DNA of 64,000 bases from contig JAIPEN010000002.1 in the NCBI GenBank assembly GCA_021737145.1, forward strand, positions 1 to 64,000, written 5' to 3'. Source of the DNA: Desulfarculaceae bacterium (GTDB taxonomy: Bacteria > Desulfobacterota > Desulfarculia > Desulfarculales > Desulfarculaceae). How positions within the stretch are numbered: position 1 is the stretch's first letter; the number at the start of each line of letters is the position of its first letter. Below are positions 8,895-16,860 of the stretch, one piece after another. The notes beneath the pieces are model-generated. The model was not told where the DNA came from and ran no database searches. It saw nothing but the letters and a program-made list of their open reading frames with translations. The translations under genes and the position numbers were made by a program.

Positions 8895-9751
8895 TGCTTC
8901 TCCCCGAACAAGCCCTCCGGCTTGACCACCAGCACCAGGGCCATGAGCATGTAGATCAGGGCCAGGGAGAACTCGGGAAAGAGGATCACCCCGAAGGACT
9001 GCAATTGGCCGATGATGAACGAGGCCAGCACCGCGCCGCCCAGGCTGCCCATGCCGCCCACCACGATGACCACGAAGGCGTCGATGAGGATGGACTCGGC
9101 CATGCCGGGAAACACGCTGAGCAGGGGCCCGGCGGTCACCCCGGCCAGGCCGGACAAAGCTGCCCCCACCGCGAACACCCCCATGAACAGGCGGGGCACG
9201 TTGATGCCCAGGGCGCCCACCATGGCGCTGTCGTCCACCGCCGCCCGCACGGTGATGCCGATGCGGGTCTTGAACAGCACCAGGGCCATGAGCAGGCCCA
9301 GGATCACCGACACCGCGAAGATGAACAGGCGGTACACCGGGTAGGTGATGCCCATCAGGCTCACGGTGTCAGCCAGGATGCCGGTGACCGCCATGGCCTG
9401 GGGGCTGGTGCCCCAGATCCACTTCACCCCTTCATGGAGGATGTAGGCGATGCCGAAGGTTAAGAGCAGCTCGTGCACGTGGCCCAGCACGTGGACCTTG
9501 CGCAGCAAAAAGCGCTCGATCACCATTCCCAGGGCCATGAGCAGCAGGGGGCTGATGATCAGGGCCAGCCAGAAGTTGCCGGTGATGTGCAGCAGGGACA
9601 GCGCGAAGTAGGCGCCCAGCATGTAGAAGGAGGCGTGCGCGAAGTTGAGCACGTTCATCATGCCGAAGACCAGGGTGAGGCCGGAGGACACCAGGAAGAG
9701 CAGTCCGGCATAGGCCAGGCCATGGAGGAAAAAGACCGCTATTTCGCTCAT
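8891..9751 (-). CDS. livH: Branched-chain amino-acid ABC transporter permease, LivH type
   Basis: Inner-membrane permease of 286 residues, mostly hydrophobic helices, with the LivH signatures GLTLVFGMMNVLNFAH near the N-terminus and VVIVVGGMGSLGGAV near the C-terminus. It is the first transporter gene of the operon, 49 bp after the upstream dehydrogenase. Together with LivM, LivG, LivF and LivK it makes a complete high-affinity importer. Substrate cannot be read from the permease. Confidence 0.9.
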   Translation of the reverse strand: MSEIAVFFLHGLAYAGLLFLVSSGLTLVFGMMNVLNFAHASFYMLGAYFALSLLHITGNFWLALIISPLLLMALGMVIERFLLRKVHVLGHVHELLLTFGIAYILHEGVKWIWGTSPQAMAVTGILADTVSLMGITYPVYRLFIFAVSVILGLLMALVLFKTRIGITVRAAVDDSAMVGALGINVPRLFMGVFAVGAALSGLAGVTAGPLLSVFPGMAESILIDAFVVIVVGGMGSLGGAVLASFIIGQLQSFGVILFPEFSLALIYMLMALVLVVKPEGLFGEKQ

Positions 9752-9800
9752 GGCGTCACCCGCGTCAAGTTTTCAACCCTCCCCTTGATCGGCAAATCGC

Positions 9801-10760
9801 TTACTCCCCCTCTGGGGGCAGGACCACCCCCAGAATTCGGAGCAGCACCTCATCGCGCCGAGCCAAAAGCTGGCTGAGTTTCTCCGGGGTCCAGGCGTGG
9901 AAGCCCTGGCCGCTCTTGGCCCCCAGTTGACCGGCGTTGTATTTCTCGGCCAGCAGGGGAGAGGGCTCGGGCGAGCAGTCCAGCTCGGCCAAAAAGTCCT
10001 TGTGAATTTCGTAGGTCAGGTCCAGGCCGGCCAGGTCGGCGGTGGCCAGGGGGCCCAAAAAGGCCATGCGCAGGCCGAAGCAGTAGCGCACCACATCGTC
10101 CACGTCCTCGGCGCTGGCGATGCCCCGCTCCACCAGCTGGATGGCCTCGCGCCACAGGGCGTGTTGCATGCGGTTGCCGATGAAGCCCGGCACGTCCTTG
10201 AGCACCTTGATGGGCTTTTTGCCCACGCTGGCCAGCAGCTCGCACATGGCCGCGAAGGCCCGGTCCGAGGTGGCCGGCGACTTGATCACCTCCACCCCGG
10301 GCACCACCTGGGGCGGGTTCCAGAAATGGGTGCCCAGCACCCGCTCCGGGGTCTTTAGGTCCTGGGCGATCTTCTGGATGCTGATGGTGGAGGTGTTGCT
10401 GGCCAGGATGCAATCGGCCGGGGCCAGCTCTTCCAGCACCGCGAAGACCGCCTGTTTGACCTCCAGGTTCTCGCTCACCGCCTCGATGATGAACTCGCGC
10501 CCCGCGCAGAGCTGGGCCATGTCGTCGCAAAGGGTGATGTTGGCCAGGGTTTGGTCCACCTGTTCCGGGGCGACCATGCCCAGCTTCAGGAAAACCTCGA
10601 AGTTCCGCCGGATGCGCTCCGGGGCCGAGGCCAGCATTTGCGGATCCTGGTCAAAGAGGGTGACCGGGCATCCCCCCAGGGCCAGGAGTTGGGCGATGCC
10701 GTGGCCCATGAGCCCCGCGCCCAAAACCCCGACCTTGTGCTTGCTTGCCGCCTGTGTCAT
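9801..10760 (-). CDS. 3-hydroxyacyl-CoA dehydrogenase family protein, possibly a beta-hydroxy acid dehydrogenase
   Basis: NAD-dependent oxidation of a 3-hydroxy group to a 3-keto group. The 319-residue protein has the Rossmann motif GVLGAGLMGHG near residue 12, the SNTSTISI strand, the catalytic histidine in GTHFWNPP and the paired glutamate in GVEVIKS. The C-terminal domain contains PGFIGNRMQHAL. The segment after the catalytic histidine (FWNPPQVVPG) differs from the FFNP form of classical CoA-ester enzymes. Relatives with this size include carnitine and gulonate dehydrogenases that act on free acids. With a BKACE gene in the same operon, a free beta-hydroxy acid substrate is plausible but unproven. 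Confidence 0.75.
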   Translation of the reverse strand: MTQAASKHKVGVLGAGLMGHGIAQLLALGGCPVTLFDQDPQMLASAPERIRRNFEVFLKLGMVAPEQVDQTLANITLCDDMAQLCAGREFIIEAVSENLEVKQAVFAVLEELAPADCILASNTSTISIQKIAQDLKTPERVLGTHFWNPPQVVPGVEVIKSPATSDRAFAAMCELLASVGKKPIKVLKDVPGFIGNRMQHALWREAIQLVERGIASAEDVDDVVRYCFGLRMAFLGPLATADLAGLDLTYEIHKDFLAELDCSPEPSPLLAEKYNAGQLGAKSGQGFHAWTPEKLSQLLARRDEVLLRILGVVLPPEGE

Positions 10761-10778
10761 GGCCTTACCGTCACGCCT

Positions 10779-11336
10779 TTAAGGGACAAAAATCACCATC
10801 AGGCACTTAACGTCCTGTTCGCTCACCGCCACGCCGAAGTGCTCCACCCCGGAGTCGAAATAGATGCAGTCACCCTCTTCCACCAGGTACTCGTCGGTGC
10901 CGTGGGTGAAGTGCATGGTGCCCTGCAAGACCATCATCATCTCCTCGCCCCGGTGCTTGAACACCGCGCTCTTGGTGTTCGAGGACGGGATGGTGAGCAG
11001 GTAGGGCTCCATGCGCTTGTGGGGGTAGTTGTGGGCTAGGGTTTCGTAGGAATAACCGAAAAAGGTGCCGTTGCGGGCCATGGGCTTGCGGTCGCCCACC
11101 TTGACCAGGGAGGCGGAGCGCTGTTCCTGGTTTTCGCCCAGTATCTCGGAAAGGGTGGCCCCCAGGGCCTCGGCGATGACGATCAGGGTGGACAGGGGGG
11201 GCGACTTGGGCGAGTTCTCCAGCTTGGACAGATAGCCCTTGCTCATGCCGATTTCCTTGGCCAGGACCTCCAGGGAATAGCCGGCCGCCTTGCGCAGCCG
11301 TCTTATGTTTTTGCCTATCTCTTTTTCTTCCAGCAC
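10779..11336 (-). CDS. XRE-family transcriptional regulator with C-terminal cupin domain
   Basis: A 185-residue two-domain regulator. Residues about 7-62 form an HTH_3 DNA-binding domain (IGKNIRRLRKAAGYSLEVLA, then SKGYLSKLEN). Residues about 110-183 form a cupin beta-barrel (KHRGEEMMMVLQGTMHF, then EEGDCIYFDSGVEHFG) that likely senses a small metabolite. It is the first gene of the leftward operon with the dehydrogenase and Liv importer, 18 bp before the dehydrogenase, so it probably controls that operon and itself. Two palindromes of form TTTCC-N5-GGAAA flank its promoter and are the best operator candidates. Confidence 0.85.
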   Translation of the reverse strand: MLEEKEIGKNIRRLRKAAGYSLEVLAKEIGMSKGYLSKLENSPKSPPLSTLIVIAEALGATLSEILGENQEQRSASLVKVGDRKPMARNGTFFGYSYETLAHNYPHKRMEPYLLTIPSSNTKSAVFKHRGEEMMMVLQGTMHFTHGTDEYLVEEGDCIYFDSGVEHFGVAVSEQDVKCLMVIFVP

Positions 11337-11381
11337 TGAGCGCTTCCAATCCGGGCCAGGGGCCTCCCGTGCGGGGCATGT

Positions 11382-11399
11382 GTTTTCCCAAAAGGAAAC
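11382..11399. promoter_or_regulatory. Candidate operator site 1 for the XRE-cupin regulator
   Basis: TTTCC-CAAAA-GGAAA palindrome, extended by flanking G/T and C, in the leader between the predicted promoter and the regulator start codon at 11336. It matches site 2 in arm sequence and spacer length. Confidence 0.55.
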
Positions 11400-11437
11400 T
11401 ATGCCAGGACAAGTAACTAGTGCGTTGTAATTTAAGT

Positions 11438-11467
11438 GTTATATAAGCACTATACAAACCGTGCCAA
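11438..11467 (-). promoter_or_regulatory. Sigma70-like promoter of the XRE-liv operon
   Basis: On the minus strand TTGGCA (11467-11462) is followed after 18 bases by TATAAC (11443-11438), or after 17 by ATATAA. The surroundings are distinctly AT-rich compared with the genes. The position, about 100 bp upstream of the regulator start, and the two flanking palindromes support the call. Confidence 0.5.
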
Positions 11468-11468
11468 T

Positions 11469-11485
11469 GTTTCCTGATAGGAAAC
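11469..11485. promoter_or_regulatory. Candidate operator site 2 for the XRE-cupin regulator
   Basis: Perfect palindrome GTTTCC-TGATA-GGAAAC directly upstream of the predicted -35 box of the leftward promoter. Its centre is 86 bp from that of site 1. The rest of the 360-bp gap 11337-11696 shows only GC-rich sequence, with a possible TATAGT -10 box for the rightward gene near 11613. Confidence 0.6.
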
Positions 11486-11696
11486 GATAAGGCAACAGCG
11501 AGAAGAATGTCAAGTGGTTTTTAGGCCGGCCCAGGGGTGGGGATGGCGGGAGCCTGGTTCCGCGTCCGCCCTCCGGCCCGGGCCTTGGCCCTGGCCTTGG
11601 GGCGGGAAATGGTATAGTGACCAGGCTCCGCGCGGTGTGGCGCGCGGAGGGACCGCCGGTCTTCGCAACCAAGCAAGCAACGAGAGAAAGAAGCCA

Positions 11697-12524
11697 ATGC
11701 CTGAACTGAACCTGGATCTGCTGGGCAAGAGCAAGGGGCCGGTGACCACCGAGTACACCTGGCAAGACGCCGCCCTCTACGCCCTGGCCGTGGGGGCCGG
11801 GCCGGAGGAGCTTTCCCTGATCTACGAGGGCCATCCCGGCGGCATGAAGGTGCTGCCCGGCTTCGTGGTGGTGCCGGCCTTTGCCGCCTGGCCCGATCTG
11901 GGCGAGGTGGTTTGGCCCCTGATGGTGCATGGCGAGCAGGTCATCACCGTGCACCAGCCCCTGCCGCCGGGCGGCAAGGTGGTGCAGGCCGGGCGGGTGG
12001 CCAATATCTTCGACAAGGGCAAGGGCGCGCTCATCGAGGTGCGGGTCAGCGGCAGCCTGGAGGACGGCAGCCCCCTGTTCGACGCCCAGTGGAACGTGTT
12101 TTACATCGGGGCCGGCGGCTTTGGCGGGGACCCGGGGCCCAAGACGGTGGTAACTCCGCCGCCGGAGCGCGCCCCGGACTTTGAAACCACCTACCGGGTG
12201 CCGCCCAGTCAGGCGGCTCTGTACCGCCTCTTGGGGGACCTGAACCCCCTGCACATCGACCCCCAGGCCGCGTCCCTGGCCGGGTTCGAGCGCCCCATCC
12301 TGCACGGCCTGTGCACCTACGGCTATGCCACCAGGGCCCTGGTCAACGGGCCTTTGGAAGGCGACCCGGACCGGCTGAAGGAGTTTTCCACCCGCTTCGC
12401 GGGGCCGGTGTATCCCGGCGACGAGCTGACCATCAAGGGCTGGCGCGAGGGCGAGGGCTATCTGGTGGAGGCCTCCACCCAGGGAGGGGTGGTGCTCACC
12501 AACGGCCGGGCCCTGGTGGACTGA
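11697..12524 (+). CDS. MaoC-family (R)-specific enoyl-CoA hydratase, double hot-dog
   Basis: Hydrates trans-2-enoyl-CoA to 3-hydroxyacyl-CoA. The 275-residue protein has two hot-dog halves as in hydratase 2 enzymes. The C-terminal half carries the catalytic hydratase motif: an aspartate and histidine in GDLNPLHIDPQAA, followed by the FERPILHGLCTYG helix. The ATG at 11697 follows an AGAGAAAG purine run; upstream codons in the same frame have no ribosome-binding site and cross the GC-rich promoter zone. It is a single gene, divergent from the XRE-cupin operon and convergent with the RND operon, six bases from the RND stop codon. Confidence 0.85.
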   Translation: MPELNLDLLGKSKGPVTTEYTWQDAALYALAVGAGPEELSLIYEGHPGGMKVLPGFVVVPAFAAWPDLGEVVWPLMVHGEQVITVHQPLPPGGKVVQAGRVANIFDKGKGALIEVRVSGSLEDGSPLFDAQWNVFYIGAGGFGGDPGPKTVVTPPPERAPDFETTYRVPPSQAALYRLLGDLNPLHIDPQAASLAGFERPILHGLCTYGYATRALVNGPLEGDPDRLKEFSTRFAGPVYPGDELTIKGWREGEGYLVEASTQGGVVLTNGRALVD

Positions 12525-12530
12525 GCCGGC

Positions 12531-15500
12531 CTAGGCTTCCGCCCCGGACCCGCCGAAACGTCGGTTGTACAGGGCGTAGTAGGCCACCGGCACCACCAGC
12601 AGGCTGAAGGCGGTGGAGGCGGCCAGGCCGAAGATGAGGGCCCAGGCCAGGCCCGAGAAGATGGGGTCCAGGGTGATGGGCCAGGCGCCCAGGGCGGTGG
12701 TGGCCGCGGTGAGCACGATGGGCCTAAAGCGCACCGCCCCGCTGGCCAGCACCGCTTCCTTGAACGAGCTTCCCTCGTCCATCTCGTTGTGCACGAACTC
12801 GATCAACACCACCGAGTTGCGGATCACGATGCCCCCCAGGGCGATCATGCCGATCATGCTGGTGGCGGTGAAGAACACCGGGTTGGGCCAGCCGGCCACC
12901 GCGTCCCCGGCCACCAGGTTCAGCAGCCAGAAGCCGGGCATGATGCCCAGCAGGGTCAGGGGGATGGCCAGCATGAGCAGGATGGGCACCAGGAAAGACC
13001 CGGTCTGCACCACCAGCAGGATGAAGATGCCCACCAGGGCCGCGCCAAAGGCCAGGCCCAAATCGCGGAACACCCTGAGGGTGATGTGCCACTCGCCCTC
13101 GCCGTCCCAGGCCACCGCCACGCCGGGGGGCAGCTTCACCTTGTCCAGGCGGGCCTCCATGTCCAGAATGGCCGTGGCCGGGGAGCGGCCGGCCAGCTCG
13201 GCATAGACCATCACCACCGGCCTCAGATCCTTGTGCATCACCGGCTGCCGGGCGGGGGCCCGCACGAAGCGGCCCAGCTCGCCCAGGGGCACCTGGCCGC
13301 CCTGGGCGGTGGCCATGGGTAGCTGGCTCAGCTCCTCCAGGCTGGCGCGGCTGATGCGGGGCAGGATCAGCTCCACCGGCAGGGGCTGGCGCTCGTGGGC
13401 CAGGTGCACCGTGGCCGGCTGGTCCCCGCTGAGGGCCAGGCGCAGGGTGGCGGTTATCTGGGCCGCGCTGATGCCGTGCAGGGAGGCCTTTTCCTTGTCC
13501 ACCACGAAGTTCCAGCGGGGGCGCTGGGCCTCGGTGGAGTCGTCGATGTCCACCACCTTGTCCTCGGCGTGCATGACCTGGCGCACCTGGGACGCGGCCT
13601 TGATCAGCTCCGCGTAGGGGGTGCCCGGCTCGCCGTGGATCTCGGCCACCACCGTGGCCAGTACCGGCGGACCGGGCGGCAGCTCCACCAGCTTGAGGTT
13701 CACCCCGTGGCGGGCCGCTATGGCCTGCAAGTCCTTGCGCAGGCGCAGAAGAATCTCATGGCTCTGCTGCTCCCGCCGGTCCTTGGGAGCCAGGTTCACC
13801 CGGATGTCGGCCACGTGGCCGCCGCGCCGCAGGTAGTAGTGGCGCACCATGCCGTTGAAGTCCATGGGCGAGGAGCCGCCCACGTAGGAGGTGAAGTTGA
13901 CCACCTCGGGCACCCCGGCCAGATAGCGCTCCAGGGAGCGCACCGCGCGGTCGGTGGTCTCCAGGGTGGTGCCTTCGGGCAGGTCCAGCACCAGTTGGAA
14001 CTCGTTCTTGTTGTCAAAGGGCAGCATCTTCACCGGCACCTGGCGAAGGGCCACCAGGGCCACCGAGGCCGCCAGGGCCAGCAGGATGGCCCCGGCCAGG
14101 GCCCAGCGCATGGAGCGGCGCGCCAAAAATGGCTCCAAGGTGGCCTGGTAGGCCCGGCGCAGGGCGGGCGGGGTGGTCTGGCCGGTTTCCTTTTCCCCGC
14201 CGCGGCCTGCCGCCTCCTTCGGAGCCCTCCCCTTGAGCAGGCGGTAGCAGAGCCAGGGCACCACGGTGAGGGCCCACAGGGTGCTGAAGGTCACGGTCAG
14301 GGGCACGTTGATCGCCATGGGGGCCATGTAGGGGCCCATCATGCCGGTGATGAAAAACATGGGCGCGAAGCTGACGATGATGGCCAGGGTGGACATGATC
14401 ACCGGCGGCATCACCTCGTTGACCGCCACCAGGGTGGCGGACAGGGGGTTGCGGAGGCCCCGGACGATGTGGCGCTGGATGTTGTCCACGTTGGTGATGG
14501 GGTCGTCCACCACCAGGCCCAAGGAGAGGATCAGGGCGAACATGGTCACCCGGTTGATGGTGTAGCCGAAAAGGTAGTTGACGAACAGGGCCATGGCAAA
14601 GGACAGGGGCACCGCGATGGCCACCACCAAGGCCTCGCGCCAGCCCAGGGTGAAGGCCAAAAGGGCCACCACGGTGAGCACCGCGAAGAACAACGAGTTC
14701 ATCAGCTCGTCGCTTTTGACCTGGGCGGTCTGGCCGTAGTTGCGGGTGACGGTCAGCTCCACCCCGGCCGGCAGGATTTTCTCCTTGAGCTTTTCGGCGC
14801 GGGCCAGGATGTCGTTGGCCACGCTGACCGCGTTGGTGCCCCGCTTCTTGGCCAGGGAAATGGTCACCGCGTTCTGCCCCTGGGGCGTGTCCGGCTTGCC
14901 CTGGCGGGCCAGCCATCCCCGCCCGAAGCCCATGCGGGTGTAGGTCTTGGCCTCGGCCGGGCCGTCCAGGATGCGGGCCACGTTGCGCAGGTATACCGGA
15001 CGGCCGCCCCGCACCCCCACCACCAGGGAGCCCACCTGGGCCGGGGTGCGCATGTAGGCGTCGCTGGTCACCCGGTAGACCTGGTCGGCCTGGTCCACCT
15101 TTCCGGCCAGGGAGGCGGCGTCGGCCCCGGCCAGGGCCCGCCGCGCGGCCAAGGGGGTAATGCCGTGGGCGGCCAGGCGCTGGGGATCCAGCTCCACCCG
15201 CACCTGGCGGGGGCGCCCCCCGTTGATGTCGGTGCGCGAGATGTCGGGCACCCGCGAGAGGTGGAAGAGCATCTCCTCGGCCATGCGCCGGAGCTGGTAG
15301 TCGGAGTAGCGCGAGGAGTGCAGGGTGAGGCTGACGATGGGAACGTCGTCGATCTCCACCGGCTTGACCACCCAGCCCTTGACCACCGAGGGCACCATGT
15401 CCGTGTTCATGGCGATCTTGTTGTAGAGCTTGATCAGGGAGCGCTCGCGGTGCTGGCCCACGAAGAAGCGCACCGTGACCACCGCCCGGCCCCGAAGGGC

Positions 15501-15794
15501 CTGGGAGTAGACGTGCTCCACCCCGTCGATCTGCCACAGCAGGCGCTCCAGGGGGGTGGTGACCAGGCGCTCCACTTCGGCGGCGCTGGCTCCGGGCGCG
15601 CTGACCATCACGTCGGCCAGGGGCACCACGATCTGGGGCTCTTCCTCGCGGGGGGTGAGCATAATCGCCGCCGCGCCCAGGCACACCGCCAGGATCATCA
15701 GCAGCAGGCTCAGCTGCGAGGTGACGAAAGGCCGCACCAGGCGGGCCATGAGGCCCAGGCGGGGCTCGCCGTTCTGGCCGGGATCAGCGGGCAT
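12531..15794 (-). CDS. RND efflux transporter permease (AcrB/MdtB-like)
   Basis: Inner-membrane proton-driven pump subunit of a tripartite efflux system, 1087 residues. It has an N-terminal TM, a large periplasmic loop, a TM bundle with the proton-relay aspartate pair in LGLVVDDPITNVDN, a second periplasmic loop and the C-terminal bundle (GIVIRNSVVLIEF). The N-terminal signature TPREEEPQIVVPLADVMV marks a subgroup seen in environmental proteobacteria, distinct from classic AcrB. It overlaps the adaptor gene by 11 bp and is last in the operon outer-membrane protein, adaptor, pump. Substrate cannot be deduced. Confidence 0.92.
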   Translation of the reverse strand: MPADPGQNGEPRLGLMARLVRPFVTSQLSLLLMILAVCLGAAAIMLTPREEEPQIVVPLADVMVSAPGASAAEVERLVTTPLERLLWQIDGVEHVYSQALRGRAVVTVRFFVGQHRERSLIKLYNKIAMNTDMVPSVVKGWVVKPVEIDDVPIVSLTLHSSRYSDYQLRRMAEEMLFHLSRVPDISRTDINGGRPRQVRVELDPQRLAAHGITPLAARRALAGADAASLAGKVDQADQVYRVTSDAYMRTPAQVGSLVVGVRGGRPVYLRNVARILDGPAEAKTYTRMGFGRGWLARQGKPDTPQGQNAVTISLAKKRGTNAVSVANDILARAEKLKEKILPAGVELTVTRNYGQTAQVKSDELMNSLFFAVLTVVALLAFTLGWREALVVAIAVPLSFAMALFVNYLFGYTINRVTMFALILSLGLVVDDPITNVDNIQRHIVRGLRNPLSATLVAVNEVMPPVIMSTLAIIVSFAPMFFITGMMGPYMAPMAINVPLTVTFSTLWALTVVPWLCYRLLKGRAPKEAAGRGGEKETGQTTPPALRRAYQATLEPFLARRSMRWALAGAILLALAASVALVALRQVPVKMLPFDNKNEFQLVLDLPEGTTLETTDRAVRSLERYLAGVPEVVNFTSYVGGSSPMDFNGMVRHYYLRRGGHVADIRVNLAPKDRREQQSHEILLRLRKDLQAIAARHGVNLKLVELPPGPPVLATVVAEIHGEPGTPYAELIKAASQVRQVMHAEDKVVDIDDSTEAQRPRWNFVVDKEKASLHGISAAQITATLRLALSGDQPATVHLAHERQPLPVELILPRISRASLEELSQLPMATAQGGQVPLGELGRFVRAPARQPVMHKDLRPVVMVYAELAGRSPATAILDMEARLDKVKLPPGVAVAWDGEGEWHITLRVFRDLGLAFGAALVGIFILLVVQTGSFLVPILLMLAIPLTLLGIMPGFWLLNLVAGDAVAGWPNPVFFTATSMIGMIALGGIVIRNSVVLIEFVHNEMDEGSSFKEAVLASGAVRFRPIVLTAATTALGAWPITLDPIFSGLAWALIFGLAASTAFSLLVVPVAYYALYNRRFGGSGAEA

Positions 15795-16860
15795 GGGCCC
15801 CGGCCGGGATGAGCACCGTCTCGCCGCCCTTGAGGCCCGAGAGGGCCTCGAGCATGTCGCCCTGGCGGCGTCCGGTGGTCACCATCACCTTTTGCCAGCG
15901 GCCGTCCTGCTTGGCCAGCACCATCTCCAGCTGGCCCACCCGGCTCACCGCCCGGGCAGGCACCAGCACCGCCTTGCGCTTGTCCATCGGCACCAACAGG
16001 CGGCCGAACACACCGGGGTAGAGGCCCTGCTCGGCGGGCAGGCTCACCTTGACCAGGAAGGTGCGAGTGGCCGGGTCGGCGGCGGGGACTATCTCTTGCA
16101 CCTTGCCGCTCAGGGCGCGCTCCAGGGAAGGCAGCTCCACCTGGAGCTTCTGGCCCGGCCGCACCCGGGAGAACAGGGCCTCGGGCAGCACCGCCTCCAG
16201 GCGCAGCCCGCCCTGGGCCTGCAAGAGCAGCAGGGGCCGTCCGGGCAGGGCGGTGTCGCCGGGCTCGGCCAGCCGCTTCATCACCCGGCCCGAGGCCGGG
16301 GCGCTCACCGTGGTGTAGCCCAGGGCCACCCGGGCCTCTTGCTCCAGATCCCCCGCGCGGGCGGCCATGGCCTGGGCCCGTTTGAGACCCTCGGTGGCCT
16401 GCTCCATCTGGCGGGGGGTGGCCGCCTGGCCCTTGAGTAGCTGGGCCACCCGGGCGTGCTCGGCCTTGGCCCGGGCCAGGACCGCCCGGGCCTCGGCCAT
16501 GCCCTGGCGGGCCTGGGCCAAACGGGCCCGGTACTGCCGGTCGTCCAGCTTTACCAGCTCCTGGCCGCGCTCCACCATCTGCCCGGAGCGGGTCTTCACC
16601 GCCAGGATGCGCCCCGGCACCTGGGCCTCCACCCTGATCTCGCTCATGGGCTGCACCGTGCCCACGGCCTGGTAGTTCACCGGCAGCTCCACCGCCTTGG
16701 TTCGGGCCTCCTGCCCGGCCGGGGCGGCCGGTTCACGGGCCTCGATGCGGCCCGGCCCGATCTTGCCGAAGTCCAGAAAGCCGCCGGTGTAGGCGATGAG
16801 CAGCAGCAGGGCCAGGGACCCGGCCACCAGGCCGACAAGGCGGATCGTCTTAGGGCGCAT
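15784..16860 (-). CDS. RND efflux periplasmic adaptor (membrane fusion protein)
   Basis: Bridges the RND pump and the outer-membrane channel. The 358-residue protein begins with one hydrophobic anchor (about residues 7-26). It then shows the lipoyl half-motifs of HlyD proteins (VEAQVPGRILAVKTRSGQMV and VSAPASGRVMK), an alpha-hairpin rich in Ala/Arg/Glu between them, and a beta-barrel. ATG at 16860 is used because AGGAG is well placed upstream; a GTG/ATG seven codons earlier lacks that spacing. It overlaps the upstream channel gene by 11 bp and the pump gene by 11 bp, so the three are coupled. Confidence 0.9.
   Translation of the reverse strand: MRPKTIRLVGLVAGSLALLLLIAYTGGFLDFGKIGPGRIEAREPAAPAGQEARTKAVELPVNYQAVGTVQPMSEIRVEAQVPGRILAVKTRSGQMVERGQELVKLDDRQYRARLAQARQGMAEARAVLARAKAEHARVAQLLKGQAATPRQMEQATEGLKRAQAMAARAGDLEQEARVALGYTTVSAPASGRVMKRLAEPGDTALPGRPLLLLQAQGGLRLEAVLPEALFSRVRPGQKLQVELPSLERALSGKVQEIVPAADPATRTFLVKVSLPAEQGLYPGVFGRLLVPMDKRKAVLVPARAVSRVGQLEMVLAKQDGRWQKVMVTTGRRQGDMLEALSGLKGGETVLIPAGAHAR

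Noticed and set aside
3176-11336. Assigning the BKACE operon to L-carnitine degradation
   Set aside because: The dehydrogenase and BKACE fit, but there is no betainyl-CoA thioesterase, carnitine-type importer or other specific gene, and both families act on many substrates.
13395-15812. Very long open frame on the plus strand (about 800 codons) opposite the RND pump gene; similar long antisense frames elsewhere
   Set aside because: High GC leaves shadow frames open. The products are rich in His/Gly/Gln with no recognisable domain, while the opposite strand carries a clear conserved protein.
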